From Acidimangrovimonas sp. (GTDB taxonomy: Bacteria > Pseudomonadota > Alphaproteobacteria > Rhodobacterales > Rhodobacteraceae), in assembly GCA_030147905.1 (NCBI GenBank), contig JASBUM010000089.1, forward strand, positions 1 through 6,273: 6,273 bases of DNA. Reading direction: 5' to 3'. Below the pieces are notes generated by a model. It was given only the letters and a program-made list of their open reading frames with translations. It had not been told where the DNA came from and ran no database searches. The stretch's first letter is position 1. Each line of letters starts with the position of its first letter. The position numbers and the translations under genes were made by a program. Shown here one piece after another: positions 1 through 5,476 of the stretch.

Positions 1-175
1 GCCGCGCCAGCTCGACGAGGCGGAGGTGGATGCCGCCATCGACGACGCGATCGCCAGGTGCGGCGCGACCTCGATCCGCGACATGGGCCGGGTCATGGCC
101 GAGTTGAAGACGCGCCACGCGGGACGGATGGACTTCGGCAAGGTCGGGCCGATGGTCAAGGATCGGCTTGGATAG
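1..175 (+). CDS. GatB/YqeY domain-containing protein, C-terminal part (partial)
   Basis: This is the last 57 residues of a gene entering from the left edge; the first whole codon starts at base 2 and the TAG stop is at 173-175. The visible protein begins PRQLDEAEVDAAIDDAIA and continues with GATSIRDMGRVMAELK, then MDFGKVGPMVKDRLG at the end. This is the typical C-terminal helical part of YqeY proteins, which resemble the tRNA-binding tail domain of the GatB amidotransferase subunit: acidic LxExE-like turn, G-A-x-S-x-x-D-M-G-x-V-M, and a closing D-x-x-x-V/L-K-x-x-L. YqeY is a small cytoplasmic protein thought to act in tRNA or amidotransferase-related functions, but its exact role is not established. 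The missing N-terminus lies outside the window. Family assignment is recognition from memory, without a search. Confidence 0.85.
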   Translation, partial: PRQLDEAEVDAAIDDAIARCGATSIRDMGRVMAELKTRHAGRMDFGKVGPMVKDRLG

Positions 176-246
176 CCCCGCGCGTTCCTTCTGCTGTCTT
201 TCGCATATCGCGGTGATGGCGCCCGCGTCGTCTTGTGCGTCCGTAC

Positions 247-258
247 GCGGCCGGCCGC
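247..258. repeat. 12-bp perfect palindrome in the yqeY/PEBP convergent gap
   Basis: GCGGCCGGCCGC reads the same on both strands. It lies in the 188-bp gap between two convergent genes. With no loop it is a poor terminator by itself; in such GC-rich DNA a palindrome of G and C only could occur by chance. Confidence 0.4.
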
Positions 259-261
259 TCC

Positions 262-310
262 CTGACTGGCGGGCGACCGAACCGGTCAGCTTCGCGAACC
301 GGCGCGAAGC
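262..310. terminator. Two abutting inverted repeats, possible bidirectional terminator
   Basis: Two hairpins sit end to end between the convergent yqeY and PEBP genes. The first pairs 262-269 (CTGACTGG) with 282-289 (CCGGTCAG), eight pairs with one G-T wobble and a 12-nt loop. The second is a perfect 8-bp stem, GCTTCGCG at 289-296 with CGCGAAGC at 303-310, and a 6-nt loop. They share base G289, so both cannot form fully together. No T-run follows on either strand, so a canonical Rho-independent terminator is not shown. Position between convergent stops is the main argument. Confidence 0.4.
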
Positions 311-363
311 AAACTGACGGCCGCGCGACAACCCGCAGACACCACCGGCGCGCAATCGCGGCT

Positions 364-777
364 TCATGGGGGATAGACCCTGTCTGCGCTGGCTCTGGCA
401 AGGACGGTGATGCCGTCCGCAGCCAGCGCGGCCGCCTTCCAGCGGTAGCGGTGAGGTCCGTCCGGCGGGCAAGGCTGGAGATAGCTGAAGGCACCGGCGG
501 CGATGACCGCCCGGCCGCGGTAGGGGACGGTGCCGCCGCCGTGGCGGAAGGCCGGCGCGTCGCGGTCGTGCAGGGTAAAGCGGATGAACCGGGTTGCGGT
601 CGGCACCGCTTGCAGGCGAAAGGCGGGGCTGGGCACCGCACCGGGATGGCCGCTGGTGCATCGCGGCAGGTCGGACCAGTCGAAGGTGAAGGCGAAGCCG
701 GTGTTCCGGCCGAAACCCGGGTCTGCGCCGAGGGCAAGGATCGCGGCAAGCGCGAGTGCAAGAGCGGATCGTCTCAT
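364..777 (-). CDS. Exported PEBP-family (YbhB/YbcL, Raf-kinase-inhibitor-like) protein
   Basis: This is a 137-residue protein. Residues 1-18 form a signal peptide (MRRS, then an Ala/Leu-rich core ending near ALGA), so the product is probably periplasmic. The mature part shows phosphatidylethanolamine-binding-protein hallmarks: DRDAP at 71-75 (family D-P-D-A-P), HGGGTV at 79-84, and CPPDGPHRY at 103-111, matching the PEBP P-x-x-G-x-H-R-Y anion-site motif. It is shorter than the usual bacterial PEBP (about 150-180 residues). Two cysteines, C40 and C103, could form a disulfide after export. I chose ATG at 775-777 because it gives a clean signal peptide. An AGGAGG at 791-796 is 13 nt upstream, longer than usual; earlier in-frame ATGs reach 831 but would add an unlikely leader. 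Ligand and function are unknown. It follows the DUF2244 gene on the same strand after a 148-bp gap. Confidence 0.75.
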   Translation of the reverse strand: MRRSALALALAAILALGADPGFGRNTGFAFTFDWSDLPRCTSGHPGAVPSPAFRLQAVPTATRFIRFTLHDRDAPAFRHGGGTVPYRGRAVIAAGAFSYLQPCPPDGPHRYRWKAAALAADGITVLARASADRVYPP

Positions 778-925
778 CGCCAGGCGGATGCCTCCTGGTA
801 TTGCGGTCTCGGGCGCAGGCATGCCCGGCACTCTTGTGTCACCCCGGCATCATGACAGGACGGAGCGACATGCGCCCAGGCGGGACGGGCGGCGCGGACC
901 GCGGCGCCGGATGCCGCCGCAATCC

Positions 926-1474
926 TCATCGAAGCCCCGCCAGCATGTCAACGAGATCGCGGTGCAGCTTTTCGCGCTCTTCCGGGCTGAGAAACGCGCC
1001 CAGCTCGACCGAGCGCCCGGCACCGGTCAGTGTCAGGTAATTCTCGACCGGGCCGTCTTGCGCGTGCAGGCCGAGCCGCACCCAATAGGGGTCCGCGTGC
1101 CAGTGGCGGTGGGTCCCGTCGGGCTCGAACCGGTCGATCTCGATCCGCTCGGGCCACAGGCGCAGCCGCTCGATCAGCTTGCCGTCGCGGTTGTTGCGCC
1201 GCACCGCCCAGAACAGCGCCACCACCGGAACCAGCGCAAAGGGCAGCTCGACCCACAGCGCCCCGCGGCCCAGAAGCGCCAGGAGGGGAAGCGCCACGAA
1301 AACGGCGGTGAGCGCGACCATCGTCACGAAGCCGCGCGGGGTCAGCATCCGGCTGGGCCAGAGCTCGACCTCGGCCAGCGGCGGATGGGGATAGGGTCGG
1401 CCGGGGCCGGATGGGCAAGGGGCCCCGGATCGCTCCGGGGCCCCTTCCAGCCGTCGTGCCCAGCGGACGGGCAT
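926..1474 (-). CDS. DUF2244 domain-containing membrane protein
   Basis: With ATG at 1474 the protein has 182 residues. The core matches DUF2244 as I know it: PPLAEVELWP (31-40), LTPRGF (44-49), two hydrophobic helices at about 50-68 and 73-91, then the basic turn RRNNRDG and a soluble part with ADPYWVRL (127-134), NYLTL (145-149) and ELGAFLSPEER (157-167). It is probably an inner-membrane protein; no biochemical function is known to me. The start is uncertain. ATG 1474 lies 1 nt after the ctaD stop and gives MPVRW, resembling the MPxxW opening I recall in relatives, but it has no clear Shine-Dalgarno, so translation would rely on coupling to ctaD. The next ATG, at 1346-1348, gives 140 residues and would cut off conserved PPLAEVELWP. 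Residues 10-20 are encoded by a perfect hairpin that could terminate ctaD transcripts. Family call is firm, start is about 60% sure. Confidence 0.8.
   Translation of the reverse strand: MPVRWARRLEGAPERSGAPCPSGPGRPYPHPPLAEVELWPSRMLTPRGFVTMVALTAVFVALPLLALLGRGALWVELPFALVPVVALFWAVRRNNRDGKLIERLRLWPERIEIDRFEPDGTHRHWHADPYWVRLGLHAQDGPVENYLTLTGAGRSVELGAFLSPEEREKLHRDLVDMLAGLR
1417..1446 (-). terminator. Perfect 13-bp GC-rich hairpin just downstream of ctaD
   Basis: AAGGGGCCCCGGA at 1417-1429 is exactly complementary to TCCGGGGCCCCTT at 1434-1446, with the tetraloop TCGC. It begins 29 nt past the ctaD stop, where a terminator would sit. On the minus strand the stem ends in TT and then GCCC, so the U-tract is almost absent. 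It also lies within the presumed first codons of the DUF2244 gene, so it may be an attenuator or an mRNA 3'-end stabiliser instead of a full stop. Confidence 0.6.
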
Positions 1475-1475
1475 G

Positions 1476-3164
1476 TCAATGGGCGGTGCCGTGCTTGATG
1501 GACTGGTCCCAGTCTTCGGGCCTGGGCAATACCTCGAACGTATGCTCGGGCGGGGGCGAGGGCAGGGTCCATTCCAGCGTGTCGGCATATTCCTCATGCC
1601 AGTAATTCGCCTCGCTCACCCGGCGGCCGGCAAAGAGCGTGTAGAACACCACGCCGATGAACCAGACGAAGGAGGCGAAGGCCACGAAGGCACCGATCGA
1701 GGCGACATGGTTCCAGTAGGCGAAGGCCTCCGGGTAGTCGATGTAGCGCCGCGGCATGCCCTGCCGGCCGAGGAAATGCATCGGGAAGAAGGTCAGGTTC
1801 GAGCCGATGAACATCGCCCAGAAATGCAGCTTGCCGGCCCATTCGGGATATTGCCGGCCCGACATCTTGCCGATCCAGAAATAGACCCCGGCGAAGATCG
1901 CGTAGACCGCGCCCAGGCTCATCACATAGTGGAAATGGGCGACGACGTAATAGGTGTCCTGGTAGACCCGGTCGACCGCCGCCTGGCTGAGGACGACGCC
2001 GGTGACGCCGCCCACGGTGAAGAGGAACAGGAACCCCATCGCGAAGAGCATCGGCGTCTTGAACTCGATCGAGCCGCCCCACATCGTCGCGATCCAGCTG
2101 AATACCTTCACGCCCGTGGGCACGGCGATGACCATGGTCGCCAGCATGAAATAGCTCTGCTGGGTCAGGCTGAGGCCCACGGTGTACATGTGATGCGCCC
2201 AGACGACGAAACCCAGAACCCCGATCGCCACCATCGCGTATACCATCGGCAGATAACCGAAGATCGGCTTTTTTGAGAAGGCGGAGATGACATGGCTGAT
2301 GATGCCGAAGCCCGGCACGATGATGATATAGACTTCCGGGTGGCCGAAGAACCACAGGATGTGCTGATAGAGCACCGGATCGCCGCCGCCGTTCGGATTG
2401 AAGAATGTAGTGCCGAAGTTGCGGTCGGTGATCAGCATGGTGATCGCGCCCGCAAGGACCGGCAGTGACAGCAGGATCAGCCAGGCGGTGACGAAGATCG
2501 CCCAGGGAAAGAGCGGCACCTTGTGCAAGGTCATGCCCGGCGCACGCATGTTGAGGAAGGTCGTGATCATGTTGATCGCGCCGAGAATCGACGAGGCGCC
2601 CGACAGGTGTACCGCGAACAGGGCCAGATCGGTGGAATAGCCGCCTTCATGGACCGACAGCGGCGGATAAAGCACCCAGCCGATGCCCGAACCCGCCTGA
2701 TTATCGCCGCCGGGCGCGAAGACCGACACGATCGCCAGCGTCGTGCCCGCGACATAGAGCCAGTAGGACAGGTTGTTCATCCGCGGGAAGGCCATGTCCG
2801 GCGCACCGATGTGCAGCGGCATGAAATAGTTGCCGAAGCCCCCGAACAATGCGGGAATCACCACGAAGAACATCATCAGGATGCCGTGGGCGGTGATGAT
2901 GACGTTCCAGATATGGCCGTCCGGCGTGCAGCTTCGCGCCGCGTCGGGTATCAGCCGCAAACCCTCGGCGCACATGTATTGCACGCCGGGATACATCAGT
3001 TCCATCCGCATGTAGACGGTGAAGATGACCGAGATCAGCCCGACTGTTCCGCCGGTGAACAGATAGAGGATCCCGATGTCCTTGTGGTTGGTGGACATGA
3101 ACCAGCGGGTGAAGAACCCCTTGGCCTCGTGCCCGTCGTGGCCATGAACGGCAGCGTCGGCCAT
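1476..3164 (-). CDS. ctaD: Cytochrome c oxidase aa3 subunit I
   Basis: This is a complete 562-residue subunit I of the proton-pumping aa3 cytochrome c oxidase, an inner-membrane protein of 12 helices that reduces O2 to water with electrons from cytochrome c. All haem and copper ligands are present: H93 and H412 (haem a), H410 (haem a3), and H275, H324, H325 (CuB), with Y279 placed for the His-Tyr crosslink. The D pathway has D123, N130 and E277 (GHPEVY, 274-279); the K pathway has K353. Propionate-contact arginines are R472 and R473. C65 and C79 fit the disulfide of the Paracoccus enzyme. The C-terminal [16 protein letters not shown] block is typical of the A1 type. Residue 402 is Gln where the Paracoccus and R. 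sphaeroides enzymes have a Mg/Mn-ligand His; adjacent D403 is kept. The start is supported by GGGAGG about 6 nt upstream. Upstream lies an FNR-like box. Subunits II and III are not in this window. Confidence 0.98.
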   Translation of the reverse strand: MADAAVHGHDGHEAKGFFTRWFMSTNHKDIGILYLFTGGTVGLISVIFTVYMRMELMYPGVQYMCAEGLRLIPDAARSCTPDGHIWNVIITAHGILMMFFVVIPALFGGFGNYFMPLHIGAPDMAFPRMNNLSYWLYVAGTTLAIVSVFAPGGDNQAGSGIGWVLYPPLSVHEGGYSTDLALFAVHLSGASSILGAINMITTFLNMRAPGMTLHKVPLFPWAIFVTAWLILLSLPVLAGAITMLITDRNFGTTFFNPNGGGDPVLYQHILWFFGHPEVYIIIVPGFGIISHVISAFSKKPIFGYLPMVYAMVAIGVLGFVVWAHHMYTVGLSLTQQSYFMLATMVIAVPTGVKVFSWIATMWGGSIEFKTPMLFAMGFLFLFTVGGVTGVVLSQAAVDRVYQDTYYVVAHFHYVMSLGAVYAIFAGVYFWIGKMSGRQYPEWAGKLHFWAMFIGSNLTFFPMHFLGRQGMPRRYIDYPEAFAYWNHVASIGAFVAFASFVWFIGVVFYTLFAGRRVSEANYWHEEYADTLEWTLPSPPPEHTFEVLPRPEDWDQSIKHGTAH

Positions 3165-3280
3165 GCACGCCTCCCTTCCTTGTGCCGGCGGGACGCGCGC
3201 CTTGGTTGTTTTTGCGGGTTGCGCGGCCCGTCCCTGTCCCGAATGCTATTGAGTCGGCTGCCTTGCGGCAATCTCCCAAT

Positions 3281-3294
3281 CTGATCCATATCAA
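3281..3294 (-). promoter_or_regulatory. Putative FNR/FnrL-type box upstream of ctaD
   Basis: The minus strand reads TTGATATGGATCAG, nine of ten matches to the FNR/Anr/FnrL consensus TTGAT-N4-ATCAA. It overlaps a run of seven T residues (3293-3299) and its centre is about 123 nt upstream of the ctaD ATG, in the 225-bp gap after cycA. FNR-family regulators respond to oxygen, and control of a terminal oxidase would make sense. I cannot place a convincing -10/-35 pair, so whether it would activate or repress is open. Confidence 0.55.
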
Positions 3295-3331
3295 AAAAAT
3301 GCGAGTCAGGTTTGACCAAGGTGCCGCATAT

Positions 3332-3379
3332 CAAGCGTCATTTGGCCGCAGGCCGGCCACGTGTGGACGCGGCCGCTTG
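3332..3379 (-). terminator. Imperfect inverted repeat downstream of cycA
   Basis: CAAGCG at 3332-3337 pairs with CGCTTG at 3374-3379, and GCCGC at 3345-3349 pairs with GCGGC at 3369-3373. The two blocks are separated by a 7-nt bulge on one side, and the loop is 19 nt. The structure begins about 10 nt after the cycA stop, the expected place for an end-of-transcript hairpin. No U-tract follows directly, so it could be a processing or stability hairpin between cycA and ctaD. Confidence 0.35.
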
Positions 3380-3389
3380 CGCGAGGTGC

Positions 3390-3839
3390 TCAGTTTTCGG
3401 GGTGGGCGCCGAACCGTGCGAGATAGGCCGCGACGTCCTCGCCCCCGCGCGACAGGCGCAGCGACATCTTCGAGCGCATCGCCCGCTTGCCGTTGTACTT
3501 GCTGACGAAGGCGCTGGGATCGGCGACGAATTCGGCCAGCAGGGCCTCGGTCCAGACCATGTCCTTGTCACGCAGCGCGGCAAGGCCCTTGCTGTAGCGA
3601 TAGCCGTCGACACTGCCGATCTCACGCCCGATCACGCCGAAGAGATTGGGCCCGTGTGCGGAGCCCTTGACGATCATGGTGCCGTCCTCGGCCTTGATCA
3701 TGTGGCAGGCCCGGCATTTGCGGAAGACGCTTTCGCCCTTGGCGCCGTCGCCGCCGGCACGGGCGGGCGTTGCCGAGACCAGCGGCATCAGCATGAAGGC
3801 GAACATGGCCGCGGCGATGGCGGGAAGGGGGAGGGGCAT
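3390..3839 (-). CDS. cycA: Periplasmic class I cytochrome c (c550/c2 type)
   Basis: This is a 149-residue precursor of a soluble periplasmic electron carrier. Residues 1-28 are a signal peptide ending ATPARA, giving a mature start GGDGAKGE close to the GDAAKGE of Paracoccus c550. The haem-binding motif CRACH is at 42-46 (C42 and C45 covalent attachment, H46 axial ligand). HGPNLFGVIGR (62-72) is the usual class I loop, and M125 in SKMSLRL is the likely sixth ligand. The ATG at 3837-3839 has AAGGAG 5 nt upstream; a longer frame to 3974 exists but adds only low-complexity leader. The gene precedes ctaD on the same strand by 225 bp, the arrangement I recall for cycA and ctaDI in Paracoccus denitrificans, so it probably feeds electrons to the aa3 oxidase, and perhaps to other reductases. 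The cycA name rests on similarity and context; other c2/c550 paralogues are possible. Confidence 0.88.
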   Translation of the reverse strand: MPLPLPAIAAAMFAFMLMPLVSATPARAGGDGAKGESVFRKCRACHMIKAEDGTMIVKGSAHGPNLFGVIGREIGSVDGYRYSKGLAALRDKDMVWTEALLAEFVADPSAFVSKYNGKRAMRSKMSLRLSRGGEDVAAYLARFGAHPEN

Positions 3840-3987
3840 CGTTTCTCCTTTTCGTCCTGTTTGCGCACCCGTCCGGTTGCGGGGCCCATCCTTGCGCGGA
3901 TCGGTCTTTCGAAACAGTCGAGAAGATGCCGCAGGCGCGCCGCGCACCGCCGGCGGCCGCGGGGGACAGGTCACGCGAGGCGAGGTT

Positions 3988-4686
3988 TCAGCGGCCGGCG
4001 TGCGGGCTGGCCGCGGCCATTTCGGCCGCGTCGGAGGTGTCGTACAGGCAGCGCCCGAAGCTTGCGCGCAGCGCCAGATCTAGGTCGGCCATCGTCACCG
4101 GCAGTCCGAGATCGACCAGGCTGGTCACGCCATGGCCGCGGATGCCGCAGGGCACGATGCCGCCGAAATGGTTCAGGTCCGGATCGACATTGATCGACAT
4201 GCCGTGAAAGCTGACCCAGCGGCGGATCTTGACGCCGATGGCCGCGATCTTGTCCTCGCGCGGGGTGCCGTCGGGCAGCGGCGCCTTGTCGGGACGGCGC
4301 ACCCAGACGCCGACCCGGCCTTCGCGGATCTCGCCGCGCAGGTTGAACGCGGCCAGCGTGTCGATCACCCAGCCTTCGAGAAAGGAGACGAAGCGGCGCA
4401 CGTCGCGTCCGCGACGGTTGAGGTCCAGCATGACGTAGACCACCCGCTGTCCGGGCCCGTGATAGGTGTATTGCCCCCCGCGGCGGGTCTGGTGAACAGG
4501 AAAGCGCCCCGGGTCGGTGAGATCCTCGGGGCGGGCCGAGGTTCCGGCGGTATAGAGCGGCGGATGTTCGACCAGCCACACGGCCTCTTCGGCGCGGCCC
4601 TCTGCGATCGCGGCGGCGCGCGCCTCCATTTCGGCTAGGGTGGCGGCGTAATCGCTCAGCCCCTCCCGGACGCGCCATTCGACCAT
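3988..4686 (-). CDS. lipB: Octanoyl-[acyl-carrier-protein]:protein N-octanoyltransferase (lipoate biosynthesis)
   Basis: LipB moves an octanoyl group from acyl carrier protein to the lipoyl domains of enzymes such as pyruvate dehydrogenase, after which LipA inserts sulfur. From the ATG at 4686 the protein has 232 residues, normal for the family. Visible motifs are [13 protein letters not shown] (39-51), [13 protein letters not shown] (68-80), [15 protein letters not shown] (148-162) with the catalytic Lys at 153, and [15 protein letters not shown] (176-190) with the catalytic Cys at 180. An in-frame GTG at 4725 would add 13 residues, but its GGGAGG abuts the start codon with no spacer. The ATG opens MVEWRV, which I recall as the usual start in relatives, and has AAAGGG 8 nt upstream. 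It lies upstream of cycA on the same strand with a 148-bp gap, so co-transcription is uncertain, and is divergent from tRNA-Leu. Confidence 0.95.
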   Translation of the reverse strand: MVEWRVREGLSDYAATLAEMEARAAAIAEGRAEEAVWLVEHPPLYTAGTSARPEDLTDPGRFPVHQTRRGGQYTYHGPGQRVVYVMLDLNRRGRDVRRFVSFLEGWVIDTLAAFNLRGEIREGRVGVWVRRPDKAPLPDGTPREDKIAAIGVKIRRWVSFHGMSINVDPDLNHFGGIVPCGIRGHGVTSLVDLGLPVTMADLDLALRASFGRCLYDTSDAAEMAAASPHAGR

Positions 4687-4835
4687 CTCCGCAACCCTTT
4701 CCCGCAGCTCCGCGGATGCCTGCACCCTCCCTAGCCCAGCGGTGCCGCAAGCTCAAAGCAAATCGCAGCGCGCCGCCTGCAGGGGGCGGCCGGCGGGCCG
4801 ATGGTGGCGGAATGCGCGGGCGATGAAAAATCTGC

Positions 4836-4864
4836 TTCACAACCTCCCGCCACTTCGCTAAGAA
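4836..4864 (+). promoter_or_regulatory. Possible promoter of tRNA-Leu
   Basis: TTCACA at 4836-4841 matches the -35 consensus TTGACA at five of six positions. After a 17-nt spacer, TAAGAA at 4859-4864 matches TATAAT at only three of six. Transcription would begin about 15 nt before the tRNA, which is reasonable. The weak -10 makes this tentative. Confidence 0.3.
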
Positions 4865-4885
4865 GCGCCGCACCAAGCCCGATGT

Positions 4886-4972
4886 GCGGTCGTGGCGGAA
4901 TTGGTAGACGCGCAGCGTTGAGGTCGCTGTGGGGTAACTCCCGTGAAGGTTCGAGTCCTTTCGACCGCACCA
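4886..4972 (+). tRNA. tRNA-Leu (anticodon GAG)
   Basis: The 87-nt sequence folds as a class II tRNA. The acceptor stem pairs GCGGTCG (4886-4892) with CGACCGC (4962-4968), followed by discriminator A and an encoded CCA. The anticodon stem is CAGCG/CGCTG (4913-4917 and 4925-4929) around the loop TTGAGGT, with anticodon GAG at 4920-4922, reading CUC and CUU leucine codons. The long variable arm (4930-4944) has a GGG/CCC stem, as expected for leucine. The T arm is GAAGG-TTCGAGT-CCTTT (4945-4961). The D arm carries GGTAGAC-type tRNA-Leu sequence. Confidence 0.97.
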
Positions 4973-5094
4973 CGAATCCCGGCAGACCCCGGTCGGCTGG
5001 GGCAGGCTCCGGCCGCGGCTCCGCAAGGTATGGGCGGGCGGCGGATCCATCTCAGAAAACTGACATGCGCCGGATCCGGTCCCGGCACCGCCTG

Positions 5095-5125
5095 TCAGGC
5101 ATGGCGCGCCTGCGCGAATGCCTGA
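5095..5125. repeat. Nested hairpin downstream of tRNA-Leu
   Basis: TCAGGCAT (5095-5102) pairs perfectly with ATGCCTGA (5118-5125). Inside it CGCG (5105-5108) pairs with CGCG (5113-5116) around the loop CCTG, separated from the outer stem by a small internal loop. That gives 12 pairs in 31 nt. There is no T-run on either side. It could be a tRNA-transcript end, part of a small RNA, or a palindromic repeat; nothing here decides between them. Confidence 0.45.
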
Positions 5126-5211
5126 GCTTGCGGTTCAGATCCTGCGCGAGGCGCGGCGAACCGGCGCGCGGGCCCGGAGGCGTGGCGCAGGGCAATGGCC
5201 CAGAGCAGTGA

Positions 5212-5236
5212 CCCGGTGCCGTGGCCCGGTGCCGTG
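5212..5236. repeat. Two tandem copies of a 12-bp unit, period 13
   Basis: CCCGGTGCCGTG occurs at 5212-5223 and again at 5225-5236, with a single G between. Two perfect copies suggest a local duplication. No function is evident. Confidence 0.6.
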
Positions 5237-5397
5237 AACGGTGCGCCGCTCCGGCGGCAAGCAGGGTCGGACGCATCCGCGGTGGGCGATCCGCGCACCG
5301 CAGACCGCGCGCAGCGCCGAAACGGACGGTGTTAGGCGGTGCGGCTGACCGATTTTCCCGCATTCGCCCAACCGGCCGCGGAATCGGGACAACCTAG

Positions 5398-5424
5398 TTG
5401 CAAAATCCCCGGCCATCCTATTAT
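5398..5424 (+). promoter_or_regulatory. Putative promoter of the ABC transporter ATPase gene
   Basis: TATTAT at 5419-5424 matches the -10 consensus at five of six positions in an unusually AT-rich patch. TTGCAA at 5398-5403 is a four-of-six -35, with a short 15-nt spacer. Transcription would start near 5431, giving an untranslated leader of about 46 nt before the GTG at 5477. Confidence 0.4.
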
Positions 5425-5464
5425 TTCGGGCGCAATGTCCGGGCGAACCAACGCCGAAGCATAC

Positions 5465-5470
5465 GGGGAG
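5465..5470 (+). promoter_or_regulatory. Ribosome-binding site that decides the ABC ATPase start
   Basis: GGGGAG lies 6 nt before GTG 5477-5479. An in-frame ATG at 5435-5437 lacks a comparable site and would sit only a few bases from the predicted transcription start, so the GTG is preferred. Confidence 0.55.
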
Positions 5471-5476
5471 AACAAC

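Larger units (their letters stand above)
4973..5476. other. About 500-bp intergenic region without a convincing gene
   Basis: Between tRNA-Leu and the ABC transporter ATPase, open frames exist on both strands but their translations are Arg/Ala/Pro/Gly-rich, show no recognisable domain, and either run over the tRNA or continue antisense to the transporter gene. The stretch holds a nested hairpin (5095-5125), a short tandem repeat (5212-5236) and, at its right end, a putative promoter and ribosome-binding site for the transporter gene. I see no second tRNA, no tRNA-end duplication that would mark an integration site, and no integrase. Confidence 0.6.

Noticed and set aside
530..1498. 322-residue plus-strand open frame
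   Set aside because: It overlaps the PEBP and DUF2244 genes on the opposite strand, and its Arg/Pro/Gly/His-rich translation matches no family I know.
1473..2276. 267-residue plus-strand open frame, with another at 2523-3284
   Set aside because: Both are antisense to ctaD, whose identity is certain. Their His/Asp/Arg-rich composition is what an antisense reading of GC-rich DNA gives.
3840..3987. Promoter of cycA in the lipB/cycA gap
   Set aside because: I could not find a -35/-10 pair better than chance. The TTCGAA palindrome there is too short to call a regulatory site.
3312..4193. 293-residue plus-strand open frame
   Set aside because: It is antisense to cycA and lipB, both of which carry intact catalytic or cofactor motifs.
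4886..4972. tRNA-Leu as an integration (attachment) site
   Set aside because: I found no duplicate of the tRNA 3' end in the following 500 bases, no integrase, and only an ordinary transporter gene beyond.
3971..5050. 359-residue minus-strand open frame with a few plausible-looking stretches
   Set aside because: It is a different frame over lipB and also crosses the tRNA-Leu gene, so it cannot be a real protein in full.
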